Below are positions 7,502 through 17,116 of a stretch of 64,000 nucleotides of DNA, one piece after another. Origin of the DNA: Mycolicibacterium vinylchloridicum (GTDB lineage: Bacteria; Actinomycetota; Actinomycetes; Mycobacteriales; Mycobacteriaceae). The DNA lies in assembly GCF_013404075.1 (NCBI RefSeq), contig NZ_JACBJQ010000012.1, positions 88,772-152,771 on the forward strand, written 5' to 3'. The translations under genes and the position numbers were made by a program. Positions within the stretch are counted from its first letter, which is position 1. Each line of letters opens with the position of its first letter. The notes beneath the pieces were generated by a model that was not told where the DNA came from, ran no database searches, and saw only the letters and a program-made list of their open reading frames with translations.

Positions 7502-8371
7502 ATGAGTACAGCGACAGTTCTGCGCGGCCGGTATCCCCGCGCCTATTCCCGGGCAACGAAGTTCGCGTCGGCGCCTGGCCGATTCATCACCCGAGTCGGC
7601 GACGTGGCCTGGTTCACCGTCACCGCCGTCGGCCAGATTCCGCACGCGCTGCATTACTACCGCCGGGCCACGCTGCGGCTGATCGCCGAGATCGGCATGG
7701 GCACCGGCGCGATGGCCGTCATCGGCGGCACCATCGCGATCGTCGGTTTCGTGACGCTGTCCGGTGGTTCGCTCATCGCGATCCAGGGCTACGCCTCACT
7801 GGGCAACATCGGCGTCGAAGCCTTCACCGGATTCGTCGCGGCGTTGGTGAACGTCCGGGTTGTCGCGCCCCTGGTTTCGGGGCACGCGCTGGCGGCGACG
7901 GTCGGGGCCGGCGCCACCGCCGAATTGGGCGCCATGCGCATCAGCGAGGAAATCGACGCACTCGAGGTGATGGGCATCAAGTCCATCAGCTACCTGGTGT
8001 CGACGCGCATCCTCGCCGGCATGGTCGTGATCATTCCGCTGTATGCCATGGCTCTGCTGCTGTCGTTCCTGGCCGCGCAGCTGACCACGACGGTGCTCTA
8101 CGGCCAGTCGACCGGTACCTACGACCACTACTTCCGGACTTTCCTACGGCCCGACGACGTGTTCTGGTCGTTCGTCGTCGCGATCATCATCGCGATGTTC
8201 GTGATGATCAATCACTGCTACTTCGGCTACAACGCCAGCGGTGGTCCGGTGGGCGTGGGCGAGGCCGTGGGAGTCTCGATGCGAGCCTCACTGGTTGCCG
8301 TCGCGACGGTAGTTCTGCTGGCTTCGTTGGCGCTGTACGGCACCGACCCGAACTTCAACCTAACGGTGTAG
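7502..8371 (+). CDS. yrbE1B: Mce1 ABC-type lipid importer permease YrbE1B
   Basis: 289 residues from ATG 7502; the in-frame GTG/ATG region upstream overlaps yrbE1A and is less likely. It is an MlaE-family permease with ISEEIDALEVMGIKS matching the coupling-helix signature, and about five membrane segments. It pairs with YrbE1A as the permease heterodimer of the Mce1 lipid importer. The next gene, mce1A, starts 4 nt after the stop. Confidence 0.93.
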   Translation: MSTATVLRGRYPRAYSRATKFASAPGRFITRVGDVAWFTVTAVGQIPHALHYYRRATLRLIAEIGMGTGAMAVIGGTIAIVGFVTLSGGSLIAIQGYASLGNIGVEAFTGFVAALVNVRVVAPLVSGHALAATVGAGATAELGAMRISEEIDALEVMGIKSISYLVSTRILAGMVVIIPLYAMALLLSFLAAQLTTTVLYGQSTGTYDHYFRTFLRPDDVFWSFVVAIIIAMFVMINHCYFGYNASGGPVGVGEAVGVSMRASLVAVATVVLLASLALYGTDPNFNLTV

Positions 8372-8375
8372 CGGC

Positions 8376-9587
8376 ATGACCGAGCCGTTGAATGCTTCCC
8401 GGCGCCCGCCACTGAAGTTGGCGGGTGTGGTCTTCTTGGTGCTGGCCGTCGTCCTGGTGGCGCTGGTCTACCTCCAATTCCGTGGTGACCTGACGCCGAA
8501 GACGAGGCTCACCATGGTTTCCGACCGCGCCGGCCTGGTGATGGACCCGGGGTCGAAGGTGACCTACAACGGCGTGGAGATCGGTCGCGTCAGCAAGGTC
8601 GCCGCGGTGAACCGCGACGGTAAGTCGGTCGCCGAGCTCACCCTCGAGGTCGCACCGCGCTACATCTCGTTGATTCCGGCCAACGTCGACGCCCAGGTCA
8701 AAGCAAGCACCGTGTTCGGCAACAAGTACGTGTCGTTCACCAGCCCGCAGGACCCGGTGAAGACCCGGATTTCGAGCTCTGACGTGATCAAGTCCTCGGG
8801 CGTGACGACGGAGTTCAACACGTTGTTCGAGACATTGACGTCGATCTCGGAGAAGGTCGATCCGGTCAAGCTGAACCTGACGCTGTCCGCGGCGGCCGAG
8901 GCGCTCGACGGTCTGGGTACCAAGTTCGGGCAGTCGATCGTCAACGGCAACGCGGTCCTCGATGACATCAATCCGCAGATGCCGCAGATTCGCAGCAACA
9001 TTCAGCAGCTCTCGAAGCTGGCCGATGTCTACACCAAGGCCAGCCCGGATCTGTGGGACTTCCTCGATCACGCGGTGACGACCGCGCGCACGTTGAACGA
9101 GCAGCAGAAGGATCTCGACGCCGCGCTGCTGGCCTCGACCGGGTTCGGCAATACCGGCGCCGACATCTTCGAACGCGGCGGCCCCTACTTCGTGCGCGGC
9201 CAGGCCGACCTGATCCCCACCGCCAAACTGCTGGACACCTACAGCCCGCAGCTGTACTGCCAGATCAAGGGTGAAGCCGAGGCGCTGCAACCGGCGCTGG
9301 ATGCGTTCGGCGGCAACGGCTACTCGTTGGACACCGTGACCGAATTCCTCGGTGCCCCTAACCCGTACGTCTATCCCGACAACCTGCCCAGGATCAACGG
9401 GCACGGTGGCCCCGGCGGCGCGCCCGGCTGCTGGCAGACGATCGACCGCAACTTCTGGCCCGCGCCGCACCTGGTGGTCGACGACGGTGCCTCACTCGCG
9501 CCGTACAACCACTTCGAACTGGGCCAGCCGATCCTCACCGAGTACGTCTGGGGACGCCAAGTCGGGGAGAACACGATCAACCCATGA
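8376..9587 (+). CDS. mce1A: Mce1A substrate-binding protein
   Basis: 403 residues. One N-terminal transmembrane segment (about 14-34) is followed by the MCE/MlaD domain (LTMVSDRAGLVMDPGSKVTYNGVEIG...) and a long helical region rich in heptads that builds the periplasmic tunnel. The C-terminal part holds several Cys and Trp residues. It acts in the cell envelope as one of six subunits of the Mce1 fatty-acid importer. The stop overlaps the mce1B ATG as ATGA, the pattern repeated through the operon. It is shorter than the roughly 450 residues of the M. tuberculosis protein, mostly at the C-terminus. Confidence 0.94.
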   Translation: MTEPLNASRRPPLKLAGVVFLVLAVVLVALVYLQFRGDLTPKTRLTMVSDRAGLVMDPGSKVTYNGVEIGRVSKVAAVNRDGKSVAELTLEVAPRYISLIPANVDAQVKASTVFGNKYVSFTSPQDPVKTRISSSDVIKSSGVTTEFNTLFETLTSISEKVDPVKLNLTLSAAAEALDGLGTKFGQSIVNGNAVLDDINPQMPQIRSNIQQLSKLADVYTKASPDLWDFLDHAVTTARTLNEQQKDLDAALLASTGFGNTGADIFERGGPYFVRGQADLIPTAKLLDTYSPQLYCQIKGEAEALQPALDAFGGNGYSLDTVTEFLGAPNPYVYPDNLPRINGHGGPGGAPGCWQTIDRNFWPAPHLVVDDGASLAPYNHFELGQPILTEYVWGRQVGENTINP

Positions 9588-10624
9588 AAATCACCGGCAC
9601 AGCAATCAAACTCGGCGCCTTCTCGCTGGTGCTCCTGCTTTTCACGGCGATCATCGTCATCGTGTTCGGTCAGTTCCGATTCGACCGAACGACCGCGTAC
9701 ACCGCGGAATTCAGCAATGCCAGTGGTTTGCGTGACGGCCAGTTCGTCCGGGCCGGTGGTGTCGAGGTCGGCAAGGTGTCCGACATCAAACTCATCGGGA
9801 ACGGCGACCGGGTTCAGGTGACGCTCAACGTCGACCGGACCCTGCCGCTGTACCAGTCGACCACCGCCCAGATCCGTTACCAGGACCTGATCGGCAACCG
9901 CTACGTCAATCTCGAGCGCGGCACCGGCGAAGGCGCCGAACGGATCCTGCCCGCGGGCGGCTTCATCCCGATGTCGCGCACGCAGCCCGCGCTCGACCTG
10001 GATGCCCTGATCGGTGGTTTCAAGCCCCTGTTCAAGTCGTTGGACCCGCAGAAGGTCAACACCATCGCCTCGTCGCTGGTCACCGTTTTCCAGGGACAGG
10101 GCGGCACGATCAACGACATCTTGGACCAGACGGCCCAGCTGACCTCCGCGCTGGCCGACCGCGACCAGGCGATCGGTGAGGTGATCACCAACCTGAACAC
10201 CGTGCTGGACACCACCGTCAAGCACGAGAAGGACTTCGACCAGACGGTCAACAACCTCGAGATCCTCATCACCGGGCTGAACAACCGTGCCGACCCGCTG
10301 GCTCAGTCAACCGCCGATATCAGCAGTGCTGCAGGCACTCTGGGCGACCTGCTGGCCGATGACCGTCCACAGCTCAAGGACACGATCGGCAAGCTCGAGA
10401 TCATTCAGCAGCCGCTGGCCGACGGTCAGGACCGCCTTGACGATCTGCTGACGAAGCTGCCGCAGGCTGTCAAGATGATCGGCCGCGCCGGCGGTATCTA
10501 CGGCGACTTCTTCAACTTCTACCTGTGCGATATCAACCTGAAGCTCAACGGCCTGCAGCCCGGCGGCCCGGTCCGCACCGTGAAGATCACTCAGCAGCCC
10601 ACGGGTAGGTGCACGCCGCAATGA
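9584..10624 (+). CDS. mce1B: Mce1B substrate-binding protein
   Basis: 346 residues. An N-terminal membrane anchor (about 7-28) is followed by the MCE domain (YTAEFSNASGLRDGQFVRAG and GVEVGKVSDIKL) and a helical tunnel region with NxLxxLxxxL-type repeats (about 150-300). It ends in a short Cys-containing tail. It is a subunit of the hexameric Mce1 envelope complex. It overlaps mce1A and mce1C by four bases at each end (ATGA), which implies translational coupling and balanced stoichiometry. Confidence 0.94.
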   Translation: MKITGTAIKLGAFSLVLLLFTAIIVIVFGQFRFDRTTAYTAEFSNASGLRDGQFVRAGGVEVGKVSDIKLIGNGDRVQVTLNVDRTLPLYQSTTAQIRYQDLIGNRYVNLERGTGEGAERILPAGGFIPMSRTQPALDLDALIGGFKPLFKSLDPQKVNTIASSLVTVFQGQGGTINDILDQTAQLTSALADRDQAIGEVITNLNTVLDTTVKHEKDFDQTVNNLEILITGLNNRADPLAQSTADISSAAGTLGDLLADDRPQLKDTIGKLEIIQQPLADGQDRLDDLLTKLPQAVKMIGRAGGIYGDFFNFYLCDINLKLNGLQPGGPVRTVKITQQPTGRCTPQ

Positions 10625-12168
10625 GGACGCTAGAGACTCCCAACCGGATCAAGAACGGCCTGGCCGGCATCGTGATCGTGCTGCTGGTTGTCGCTGTGGG
10701 ACAGAGCTTTTCGGGCATTCCGCAGCTGTTCGCGCAGCCGACCTACTATGGCCAATTCACCGACAGTGCAGGTCTGAACCCCGGTGACAAGGTCCGCATC
10801 GCGGGTATGGATGTCGGCGAAGTGAAGTCGCTGAAGATCGATGGCGACCACGTGCTGATCGGATTCAACTTGGGCCCCAGGCAGATCGGCACGGAGAGCC
10901 GGGTCGCCATCCGCACCGAGACGATCCTGGGTAAGCGGGTGCTCGAGATCGAGCCGCGCGGTGCCAAGTTGCTGCAGGCCAGTTCTGTTCTGCCAGTAGG
11001 GCAGACCACCACGCCCTACCAGATCTATGACGCGGTGTTCGACGTGACGAAAGCCGCCGCGGGCTGGGACATCGACACCGTCAAGCAATCGCTGAATGTG
11101 TTGTCGGAGACCATCGATCAGACATATCCGCACCTGAGCGCGGCGCTGGACGGCGTCGCCCGGTTCTCCGACACGATCGGCAAGCGTGACGAGCAGTTCA
11201 AGCAACTGCTGGCCAACGCCAACAAGGTCGCCGCCGTGTTGGGCAACCGAAGTGAGCAGATCAACAAGCTGGCCGTCAACGCGCAGACCCTGTTGGCCGC
11301 GGTCAACCAGCGTCGCTCCGAGATCGACTACCTGTTGGCCAATGTGTCGCTGATCTCCGAGCAGTTCGCCGGATTCATCAACGACAACCCGAATCTGAAT
11401 CATGTTCTGGAGCAGCTGAAGACGATCAGCGATGTGCTGGTGAAGCACAAGACGGACCTGTCCGACGTGCTGATCACCGCCTCGAAGTTCATGGGCGCAC
11501 TGGCCGAGGCCATCGGGTCGGGCCCGTACTTCAAGGTGCTCGTGGTCAACCTGGTGCCCTACCAGATCCTGCAACCGTGGGTGGACGCCGCATTCAAGAA
11601 GCGCGGCATCGACCCCGAGGAGTTCTGGCGCAATGCGGGTCTGCCGGCGTTCCGGTTCCCCGATCCCAACGGACAGCGTCAGCCCAATGGTGCTCCGCCG
11701 CCGGCCCCGATCCCGCTGGAGGGCACTCCGGAGCATCCTGGTCCCGCGGTCGGCCCCGGCTCACCGTGCTCGTACACCCCGCCCCCGGACGGCATCCCGA
11801 CGACCGGCAACCCGCTGCCGTGCGCCGGCCTGACCCAGGGACCGTTCGGCGGACCGGAGTACCCGAGCGCCGACGTGCCGATCTCGGCACCCAACCCCGC
11901 CGCGGGCTACGCCCCCGGTGTCCCGAGTGCCGCCTTCCCAGGCGAACTCTCGCCGGCCATCCAGGGTGTGCCTGCCCCGCCGTTGGCGCCGGGTCCGCCA
12001 GGGGCACGCACCGTCCCGGTCGCCCCGACACCGGGCCCGGCCACCGATATCCCCGGATACGCACCACCGCCGAACGCGCTCATCGGACCGATCCCGCCGC
12101 CGGGACCGGGACCGCAGGTGCCGCCGGTCGGAGACCTGGCGCCCGTCGATCAGGGAGGGGGAGCCTAA
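10621..12168 (+). CDS. mce1C: Mce1C substrate-binding protein
   Basis: 515 residues from ATG 10621, which shares ATGA with the mce1B stop; an ATG 12 nt earlier lies inside mce1B. It has a membrane anchor (about 13-36), an MCE domain with LNPGDKVRIAGMDVGEVKSL and a helical region to about residue 330. The last 170 residues are a disordered tail very rich in Pro, Gly and Ala (APPPAPIPLEG, PPPGPGPQVPP). Such tails are known in Mce C and D subunits and may span the outer envelope layers. Confidence 0.94.
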   Translation: MRTLETPNRIKNGLAGIVIVLLVVAVGQSFSGIPQLFAQPTYYGQFTDSAGLNPGDKVRIAGMDVGEVKSLKIDGDHVLIGFNLGPRQIGTESRVAIRTETILGKRVLEIEPRGAKLLQASSVLPVGQTTTPYQIYDAVFDVTKAAAGWDIDTVKQSLNVLSETIDQTYPHLSAALDGVARFSDTIGKRDEQFKQLLANANKVAAVLGNRSEQINKLAVNAQTLLAAVNQRRSEIDYLLANVSLISEQFAGFINDNPNLNHVLEQLKTISDVLVKHKTDLSDVLITASKFMGALAEAIGSGPYFKVLVVNLVPYQILQPWVDAAFKKRGIDPEEFWRNAGLPAFRFPDPNGQRQPNGAPPPAPIPLEGTPEHPGPAVGPGSPCSYTPPPDGIPTTGNPLPCAGLTQGPFGGPEYPSADVPISAPNPAAGYAPGVPSAAFPGELSPAIQGVPAPPLAPGPPGARTVPVAPTPGPATDIPGYAPPPNALIGPIPPPGPGPQVPPVGDLAPVDQGGGA

Positions 12169-12171
12169 CCG

Positions 12172-13797
12172 ATGTCGACTGTCTTCAATGTTCGTAATCT
12201 GGGTCTGCCCAAGGTGTCTCGGACCGCGGTCATCATCAGCACGCTCGTGGTGATCCTTGCGGTGTTCGCGGCGTTCTTCGGTTACTACGGCTACAAGAGG
12301 CTGACCACCAACACGGTGGTCGCGTATTTCCCCGAGGCGCTTGCCCTGTACCCGGGTGACCGCGTGCAGATCATGGGTGTGCAGGTCGGCAAGATCGACA
12401 AGATCGAACCAGCCGGCGACAAGATGAAGGTCACCTTCAACTACCAGAACAAGTACAAGGTCCCCGCCAACGCCACCGCGACGATCCTCAACCCGAGCCT
12501 GGTCGCCTCCCGGGTGATCCAGCTGGCCCCGCCCTACACCGGCGGTCCGGTCATGGAGAACAACGCGGTCATCCCGATCGACCGCACTCAGGTGCCGGTG
12601 GAGTGGGACGACCTGCGCAACCAGATCTCCGATATCGTCACCAAACTCGGCCCGACGCCCGAGCAGCCCAAAGGCCCGTTCGGTGATGTCCTGGAATCCT
12701 TCGCCAATGGGCTGGAGGGCAAGGGCGAGCAGATCAACACCACGTTCAAGGCGCTGTCCGATGCGGTCACCGCCCTGAACGAGGGGCGCGGTGACTTCTT
12801 CGCCGTTCTCAAGAGCCTGGCTCTGTTCGTCAATGCGCTCCACAAGAGCGACCAGCAGCTGGTGGCACTCAACAACGACCTGGCCACCTTCACCAACTCG
12901 TTTTCCAACTCCGATCAGGAAGTGGCCAAGGCGGTCAAGGACATTGACGCGCTGCTGACCACGGCGCGCAAGTTCGTCAACGACAACGGCTCGGTGTTGA
13001 GCAAGGACATCAACAACCTCTCCGAGGTCACCACCCAGGTGCTGCAACCGGATTCGCGCAACGGCTTGGAGACGGTGCTGCACGTCTACCCGAACCTGGC
13101 CGCCAACCTGCAGAACATCTATCACCCGACGCACGGTGCGCTGGTGGCGATTCCGACCGTCGCCAGCTTCGCCAACCCGATGCAGTTCATCTGCTCGGCG
13201 ATCCAGTCCGGTAGCCGCCTGGGCTATCAGGACTCGGCGGAGATGTGCGCGGAGTACCTCGCGCCGATCATGGACGCGATCAAGTTCAACTTCCCGCCGT
13301 TCGGTGTGAACCAGTTCTCGACGGCCGAGACGCTGCCGAAGTACGTCGCCTACTCCGAGGAACGGCTGCGGCCGCCGCCGGGGTACAAGGACACGACGGT
13401 GCCCGGCATCTGGTCGCGGGACACGTTGTTCTCGCACGGCAATCACGAGCCGGGCTGGATTGTGGCGCCGGGTATGCAGGGTGTCGACGTGCAGCCGTTC
13501 ACCGCCAACATGCTCACGCCCGACTCGCTGGCGGCACTTCTGGGCGGCCCGGATCCCGTCGACTACCCGCCGGGCGGCCCGCGCGGTGGCGCGCCGTCGA
13601 ACTCCTACGACCAGAACAACCCGCTGCCGCCGCCGTGGTACCCGGGTGCGATCCCGCCGCCACCACCGGGTCCCGACGTCGTCCCCGGACCGCTGCCGCT
13701 CTCGCAGCAGATCAACGGTGGAGGTCCTCCGCCAGGGCCCGCGCCCGCGGCTCCGGCCGGTCCGGCGTTGCCCGCTGAAGCAGGAGGTGGACAGTGA
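12172..13797 (+). CDS. mce1D: Mce1D substrate-binding protein
   Basis: 541 residues. A membrane anchor (about 21-42) is followed by the MCE domain (YFPEALALYPGDRVQIMGVQVGK), long amphipathic helices (about 150-320) and a Cys-containing globular stretch. A Pro/Gly-rich tail (PPPPGPDVVPGPLPL and more) closes the protein. It is one of the six Mce1 subunits. The stop overlaps the GTG start of mce1E as GTGA, and it begins 3 nt after mce1C. Confidence 0.94.
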   Translation: MSTVFNVRNLGLPKVSRTAVIISTLVVILAVFAAFFGYYGYKRLTTNTVVAYFPEALALYPGDRVQIMGVQVGKIDKIEPAGDKMKVTFNYQNKYKVPANATATILNPSLVASRVIQLAPPYTGGPVMENNAVIPIDRTQVPVEWDDLRNQISDIVTKLGPTPEQPKGPFGDVLESFANGLEGKGEQINTTFKALSDAVTALNEGRGDFFAVLKSLALFVNALHKSDQQLVALNNDLATFTNSFSNSDQEVAKAVKDIDALLTTARKFVNDNGSVLSKDINNLSEVTTQVLQPDSRNGLETVLHVYPNLAANLQNIYHPTHGALVAIPTVASFANPMQFICSAIQSGSRLGYQDSAEMCAEYLAPIMDAIKFNFPPFGVNQFSTAETLPKYVAYSEERLRPPPGYKDTTVPGIWSRDTLFSHGNHEPGWIVAPGMQGVDVQPFTANMLTPDSLAALLGGPDPVDYPPGGPRGGAPSNSYDQNNPLPPPWYPGAIPPPPPGPDVVPGPLPLSQQINGGGPPPGPAPAAPAGPALPAEAGGGQ

Positions 13798-14951
13798 GCG
13801 CGATCCTGACCACCACCCGCCGGTACGGCTGGCGCGCTTTCGTGCTGCTGATCACGGCGTTGGTGCTGACGTCGTGCGGCTGGCGGGGTATCGCCAACGT
13901 GCCGATGCCGGGTGGACCCGGTAGCGGCAAGGACAAGATGACCATCTACGTCCAGATGCCGGATACGTTGGCGCTCAACGTCAACAGCCGGGTCCGGGTT
14001 GCCGACGTGTTCGTCGGCTCGGTGCGTGCCATCGAGCTGAAGAACTGGATCCCCACCCTCACGCTCGACTTGGAACCCGGAATCAAGTTGCCTGCCAACG
14101 CGATTGCGCGGATCGGCCAGACCAGCCTGTTGGGCACCCAGCACGTTGAGCTGGATCCGCCGCCGAACCCGTCGCCCGAACCGTTGCGTAACGGTGCGAC
14201 GATTCCGCTGAAGAACTCCCAGTCGTTCCCGACCACCGAACGCACGCTGGCCAGTATCGCCACCGTGCTGCGCGGCGGCGGCATCCCGAACCTGGAGATC
14301 ATCCAGACCGAGGTCGCCAACATCCTGGACGGCAACGCCGAACAGATCCGAGACTTCCTGGGCAAGCTGGACACCTTCACCGACCAGCTCAACCAGCAGC
14401 GTGAGGACCTCACCCGGGCCATCGACAAGACCAACGAACTGGTGTCGATCGTGGCCGCGCGGGACGCCACGCTGGACCGTGTGCTCACCGAATTCCCGCC
14501 GCTGATCAAGTATTTCGCGGATGCCAGGGATCGCTTCACCGGCGCCGTTGAGGCGCTCGGCCGATTCAGCCGCATCACCGACCAGACGCTGTCGCAGTCG
14601 CGTGCCGATTTCGACACCAACCTGGCGCTGCTGCAGCGTCCGCTCAAGCAGCTCGGGCGGGCTGCGCCGTATCTGATCGACTCGCTGAAGCTGGTCATCA
14701 CGGCCCCGTACCCGATCGACAACATCCCGAAGGTTATTCGTGGCGACTACATCAACACGTCGGCCACCTTCGACCTGACGCTGAGCTCGATCGACAACGC
14801 GTTCCTCACCGGCACCGGCGTCTCCGGAATGCTGCGTGCTCTCGAGCAGTCCTGGGGCCGCGATCCGCAGACGATGATTCCGGACGTGCGGTTCACGCCG
14901 CACCCGAACATGACCGACGGTGGCGGACCGTTTGTCGAGCGCGGCGAGTGA
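13794..14951 (+). CDS. mce1E: Mce1E lipoprotein subunit (LprK)
   Basis: 385 residues. The N-terminal signal ends in the lipobox LTSC with lipidated Cys28, so this subunit is anchored by lipid rather than by a helix, as expected for every Mce E protein. An MCE domain (MPDTLALNVNSRVRVADVFVGSV) and a helical region follow. It belongs to the same tightly coupled operon; its stop lies 15 nt before mce1F, which has its own GAGGGGGTGA ribosome site. Confidence 0.94.
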   Translation: MSAILTTTRRYGWRAFVLLITALVLTSCGWRGIANVPMPGGPGSGKDKMTIYVQMPDTLALNVNSRVRVADVFVGSVRAIELKNWIPTLTLDLEPGIKLPANAIARIGQTSLLGTQHVELDPPPNPSPEPLRNGATIPLKNSQSFPTTERTLASIATVLRGGGIPNLEIIQTEVANILDGNAEQIRDFLGKLDTFTDQLNQQREDLTRAIDKTNELVSIVAARDATLDRVLTEFPPLIKYFADARDRFTGAVEALGRFSRITDQTLSQSRADFDTNLALLQRPLKQLGRAAPYLIDSLKLVITAPYPIDNIPKVIRGDYINTSATFDLTLSSIDNAFLTGTGVSGMLRALEQSWGRDPQTMIPDVRFTPHPNMTDGGGPFVERGE

Positions 14952-14966
14952 GGGGGTGACGGACAC

Positions 14967-16517
14967 ATGCTGACGACGTTCATCAAGAGACAGCTCGTGA
15001 TCTTCGGTGTGCTGACCGTGATCGCCCTGCTGGTGCTGGGCTGGTACTTCCTGCGCCTGCCGACGCTGGCGGGTATCGGACAGTACGAGCTGAAGGCGGA
15101 CCTGCCGTCCTCGGGCGGCCTGTACCGCACGGCCAACGTCACCTACCGGGGCATCACGATCGGCAAGGTCACCGACGTGGAACCGACCGAGACCGGTGTC
15201 CGGGCGACCATGAGCATCAGCGACAAGTACAAGATCCCGCTCGACGCCAGCGCCAACGTGCACTCGGTGTCCGCAGTCGGCGAGCAGTATCTGGACCTGG
15301 TGTCCGACGGCAACCCGGGTCAGTACTTCGCCGGTGGGCAGACCATCACCAAGTCGACGGTGCCCGAGGAGATCGGTCCGGCCCTGGATGCGGCCAACAA
15401 GGGACTTGCCGCGCTGCCTGCCGACAAGATTCCGGTGCTGTTGAACGAAACTGCCCAAGCGGTAGGCGGTTTGGGCCCGTCGCTGCAACGCTTGGTCGAC
15501 GGCACGCAGGCGATCGTCAGTGATTTCAAGACGAACATCGCCGACGTCAACGACATCATCCAGAACTCGCCCGCTGTCATCGACAGTCAAGTCGACTCCT
15601 CGAACGCGATCCAGCAGTGGTCGGCGAACCTGAACACGATCGCGGCGCAGACCGCGGCCCAGGATCAGGCGCTGCGCAGTGGACTGAGCCAGGCGGCACC
15701 CACCGCCGACGCCGTCAACGCGGTGTTCAGCGATGTGCGTGAGGCGCTGCCGCAGACGCTGGCCAACCTCGAGATCGTGCTGGACATGCTCAAGCGCTAC
15801 AACAAGGGCGTCGAGCAGTCGCTGGTGCTCCTTCCCCAGGGCGCTGCGGTCGCCCAGTCCGTGTCGGCGCCGTACCCGCGTCAGGCGGCATTGGACTTCG
15901 GTTTGACGATCAACCAGCCGCCGCCGTGTCTGACCGGCTTCCTGCCGGCCAGCCAGTGGCGTGCACCGGCGGACACCAGGCTGATGCCGGTGGAGAGCGG
16001 TCTGTATTGCAAGATCCCCAAGGACACCCCCGCCAACGTGGTTCGTGGTGCACGTAACTTCCCGTGCGCCGACGTGCCCGGTAAGCGGGCGGCGACGCCG
16101 ATGGAGTGCCGCAGCAACGAGCCGTACACCCCGCTGGGCAACAACCCGTGGTACGGCGACCCCAACCAGGTGCTGAACTGCCCGGCGCCGGGTGCTCGAT
16201 GCGACCAGCCGGTGAACCCCGGTACCGTGATACCGGCACCTTCGATCAACAACGGGATGAACCCGTTGCCGGCCGATCTGCTGCCAGGGCCCACGCCGCC
16301 GATCAGTGACGACCTCAGTCCACCAGGGACGGGCACCGTGCAGTGCAACGGCCAACAACCGAACCCCTGCACGTACACCCCGGCAGCGAGCAACACCGCC
16401 ATCTACACCCCGCAGAGCGGAGAGGTGGTTGGCCCTGACGGTGTGAAATACAACGTCAGCAATTCGAGCAGTACAGGAGACGACGGATGGAAGACGATGC
16501 TGGCTCCGGCCGGCTGA
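14967..16517 (+). CDS. mce1F: Mce1F substrate-binding protein
   Basis: 516 residues. An N-terminal anchor (about 11-30) is followed by an MCE domain (KADLPSSGGLYRTANVTYRG, ITIGKVTDVE) and a helical region, then a C-terminal Cys/Pro/Asn-rich domain (from about 310). It completes the six-subunit Mce1 tunnel. The 3-prime end overlaps mam1A by 31 bases, the longest overlap inside the mce part, which places the mam genes firmly in the same transcript. Confidence 0.94.
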   Translation: MLTTFIKRQLVIFGVLTVIALLVLGWYFLRLPTLAGIGQYELKADLPSSGGLYRTANVTYRGITIGKVTDVEPTETGVRATMSISDKYKIPLDASANVHSVSAVGEQYLDLVSDGNPGQYFAGGQTITKSTVPEEIGPALDAANKGLAALPADKIPVLLNETAQAVGGLGPSLQRLVDGTQAIVSDFKTNIADVNDIIQNSPAVIDSQVDSSNAIQQWSANLNTIAAQTAAQDQALRSGLSQAAPTADAVNAVFSDVREALPQTLANLEIVLDMLKRYNKGVEQSLVLLPQGAAVAQSVSAPYPRQAALDFGLTINQPPPCLTGFLPASQWRAPADTRLMPVESGLYCKIPKDTPANVVRGARNFPCADVPGKRAATPMECRSNEPYTPLGNNPWYGDPNQVLNCPAPGARCDQPVNPGTVIPAPSINNGMNPLPADLLPGPTPPISDDLSPPGTGTVQCNGQQPNPCTYTPAASNTAIYTPQSGEVVGPDGVKYNVSNSSSTGDDGWKTMLAPAG

Positions 16518-17116
16518 CTCCATCGCTGGACGACGAGGCCGAACGCGGAGAGGCGCAGGAGCCGGCACAACAGACCGAACAGCGCGGGTCACGGCTGAGC
16601 GGACGCCGCCTGGCGCTGGTCTGCGCCGCTCTCGTCATCGCGAGCCTGGTCGTTGCCACCGGCGGATACTTCGCGATGCGTGCTCACGAGAAGAGCGTCG
16701 CCGCGGCGCAGGCGGAGAGTCGCGCGCTGGCCGCTGCCAAGGACTGCGTCACCGCCACCCAGGCACCCGATGCCGCGGCAATGGCGGCCAGTCAGCAGAA
16801 GATCGTCGAGTGCTGGGACAGCGACCTCGCCGCGCAAGCACCGCTCTACAGCTCCCTGCTGATCGAGGCCTACCAAGCGGCCAACGTGCAGCTGAAGGTC
16901 TCCAACATGCGTGCCGCGGTCGAACGGCACAACGACGACGGCTCGATGGACATCCTGGTTGCGGTGCGGGTGAAGATGTCCAACTCGCAGGCTGCCGACC
17001 AGGAGCAGAGCTATCGGCTGCGGGTGCGGATGATGCCCGAGGGCGGCACCTACAAGATCGCCAGACTCGACCAGGTGAGCAAGGGGCCAGGTGACGGTGA
17101 CCCTCCCCAAACTTGA
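16487..17116 (+). CDS. mam1A: Mce1-associated membrane protein Mam1A (Rv0175-like)
   Basis: 209 residues. An acidic cytoplasmic head, a single transmembrane helix (about 43-63) and an extracytoplasmic SnoaL/NTF2-like Mam domain (to about 200). Mam proteins stabilise or assist Mce complexes. ATG 16487 follows ACAGGAGACGACGG. The gene starts inside mce1F and its end overlaps mam1B by 26 bases, so translation of these genes is interlocked. Confidence 0.9.
   Translation: MEDDAGSGRLTPSLDDEAERGEAQEPAQQTEQRGSRLSGRRLALVCAALVIASLVVATGGYFAMRAHEKSVAAAQAESRALAAAKDCVTATQAPDAAAMAASQQKIVECWDSDLAAQAPLYSSLLIEAYQAANVQLKVSNMRAAVERHNDDGSMDILVAVRVKMSNSQAADQEQSYRLRVRMMPEGGTYKIARLDQVSKGPGDGDPPQT

Noticed and set aside
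13605..16592. A 995-codon open frame on the minus strand, opposite mce1D-mce1F
   Set aside because: It is antisense to three well-supported mce genes, rich in Arg/Gln/Val/Gly as expected from reversed high-GC codons, and has no recognisable domain. The same is true for minus frames at 8355-9470, 10630-11736 and 11761-13446.
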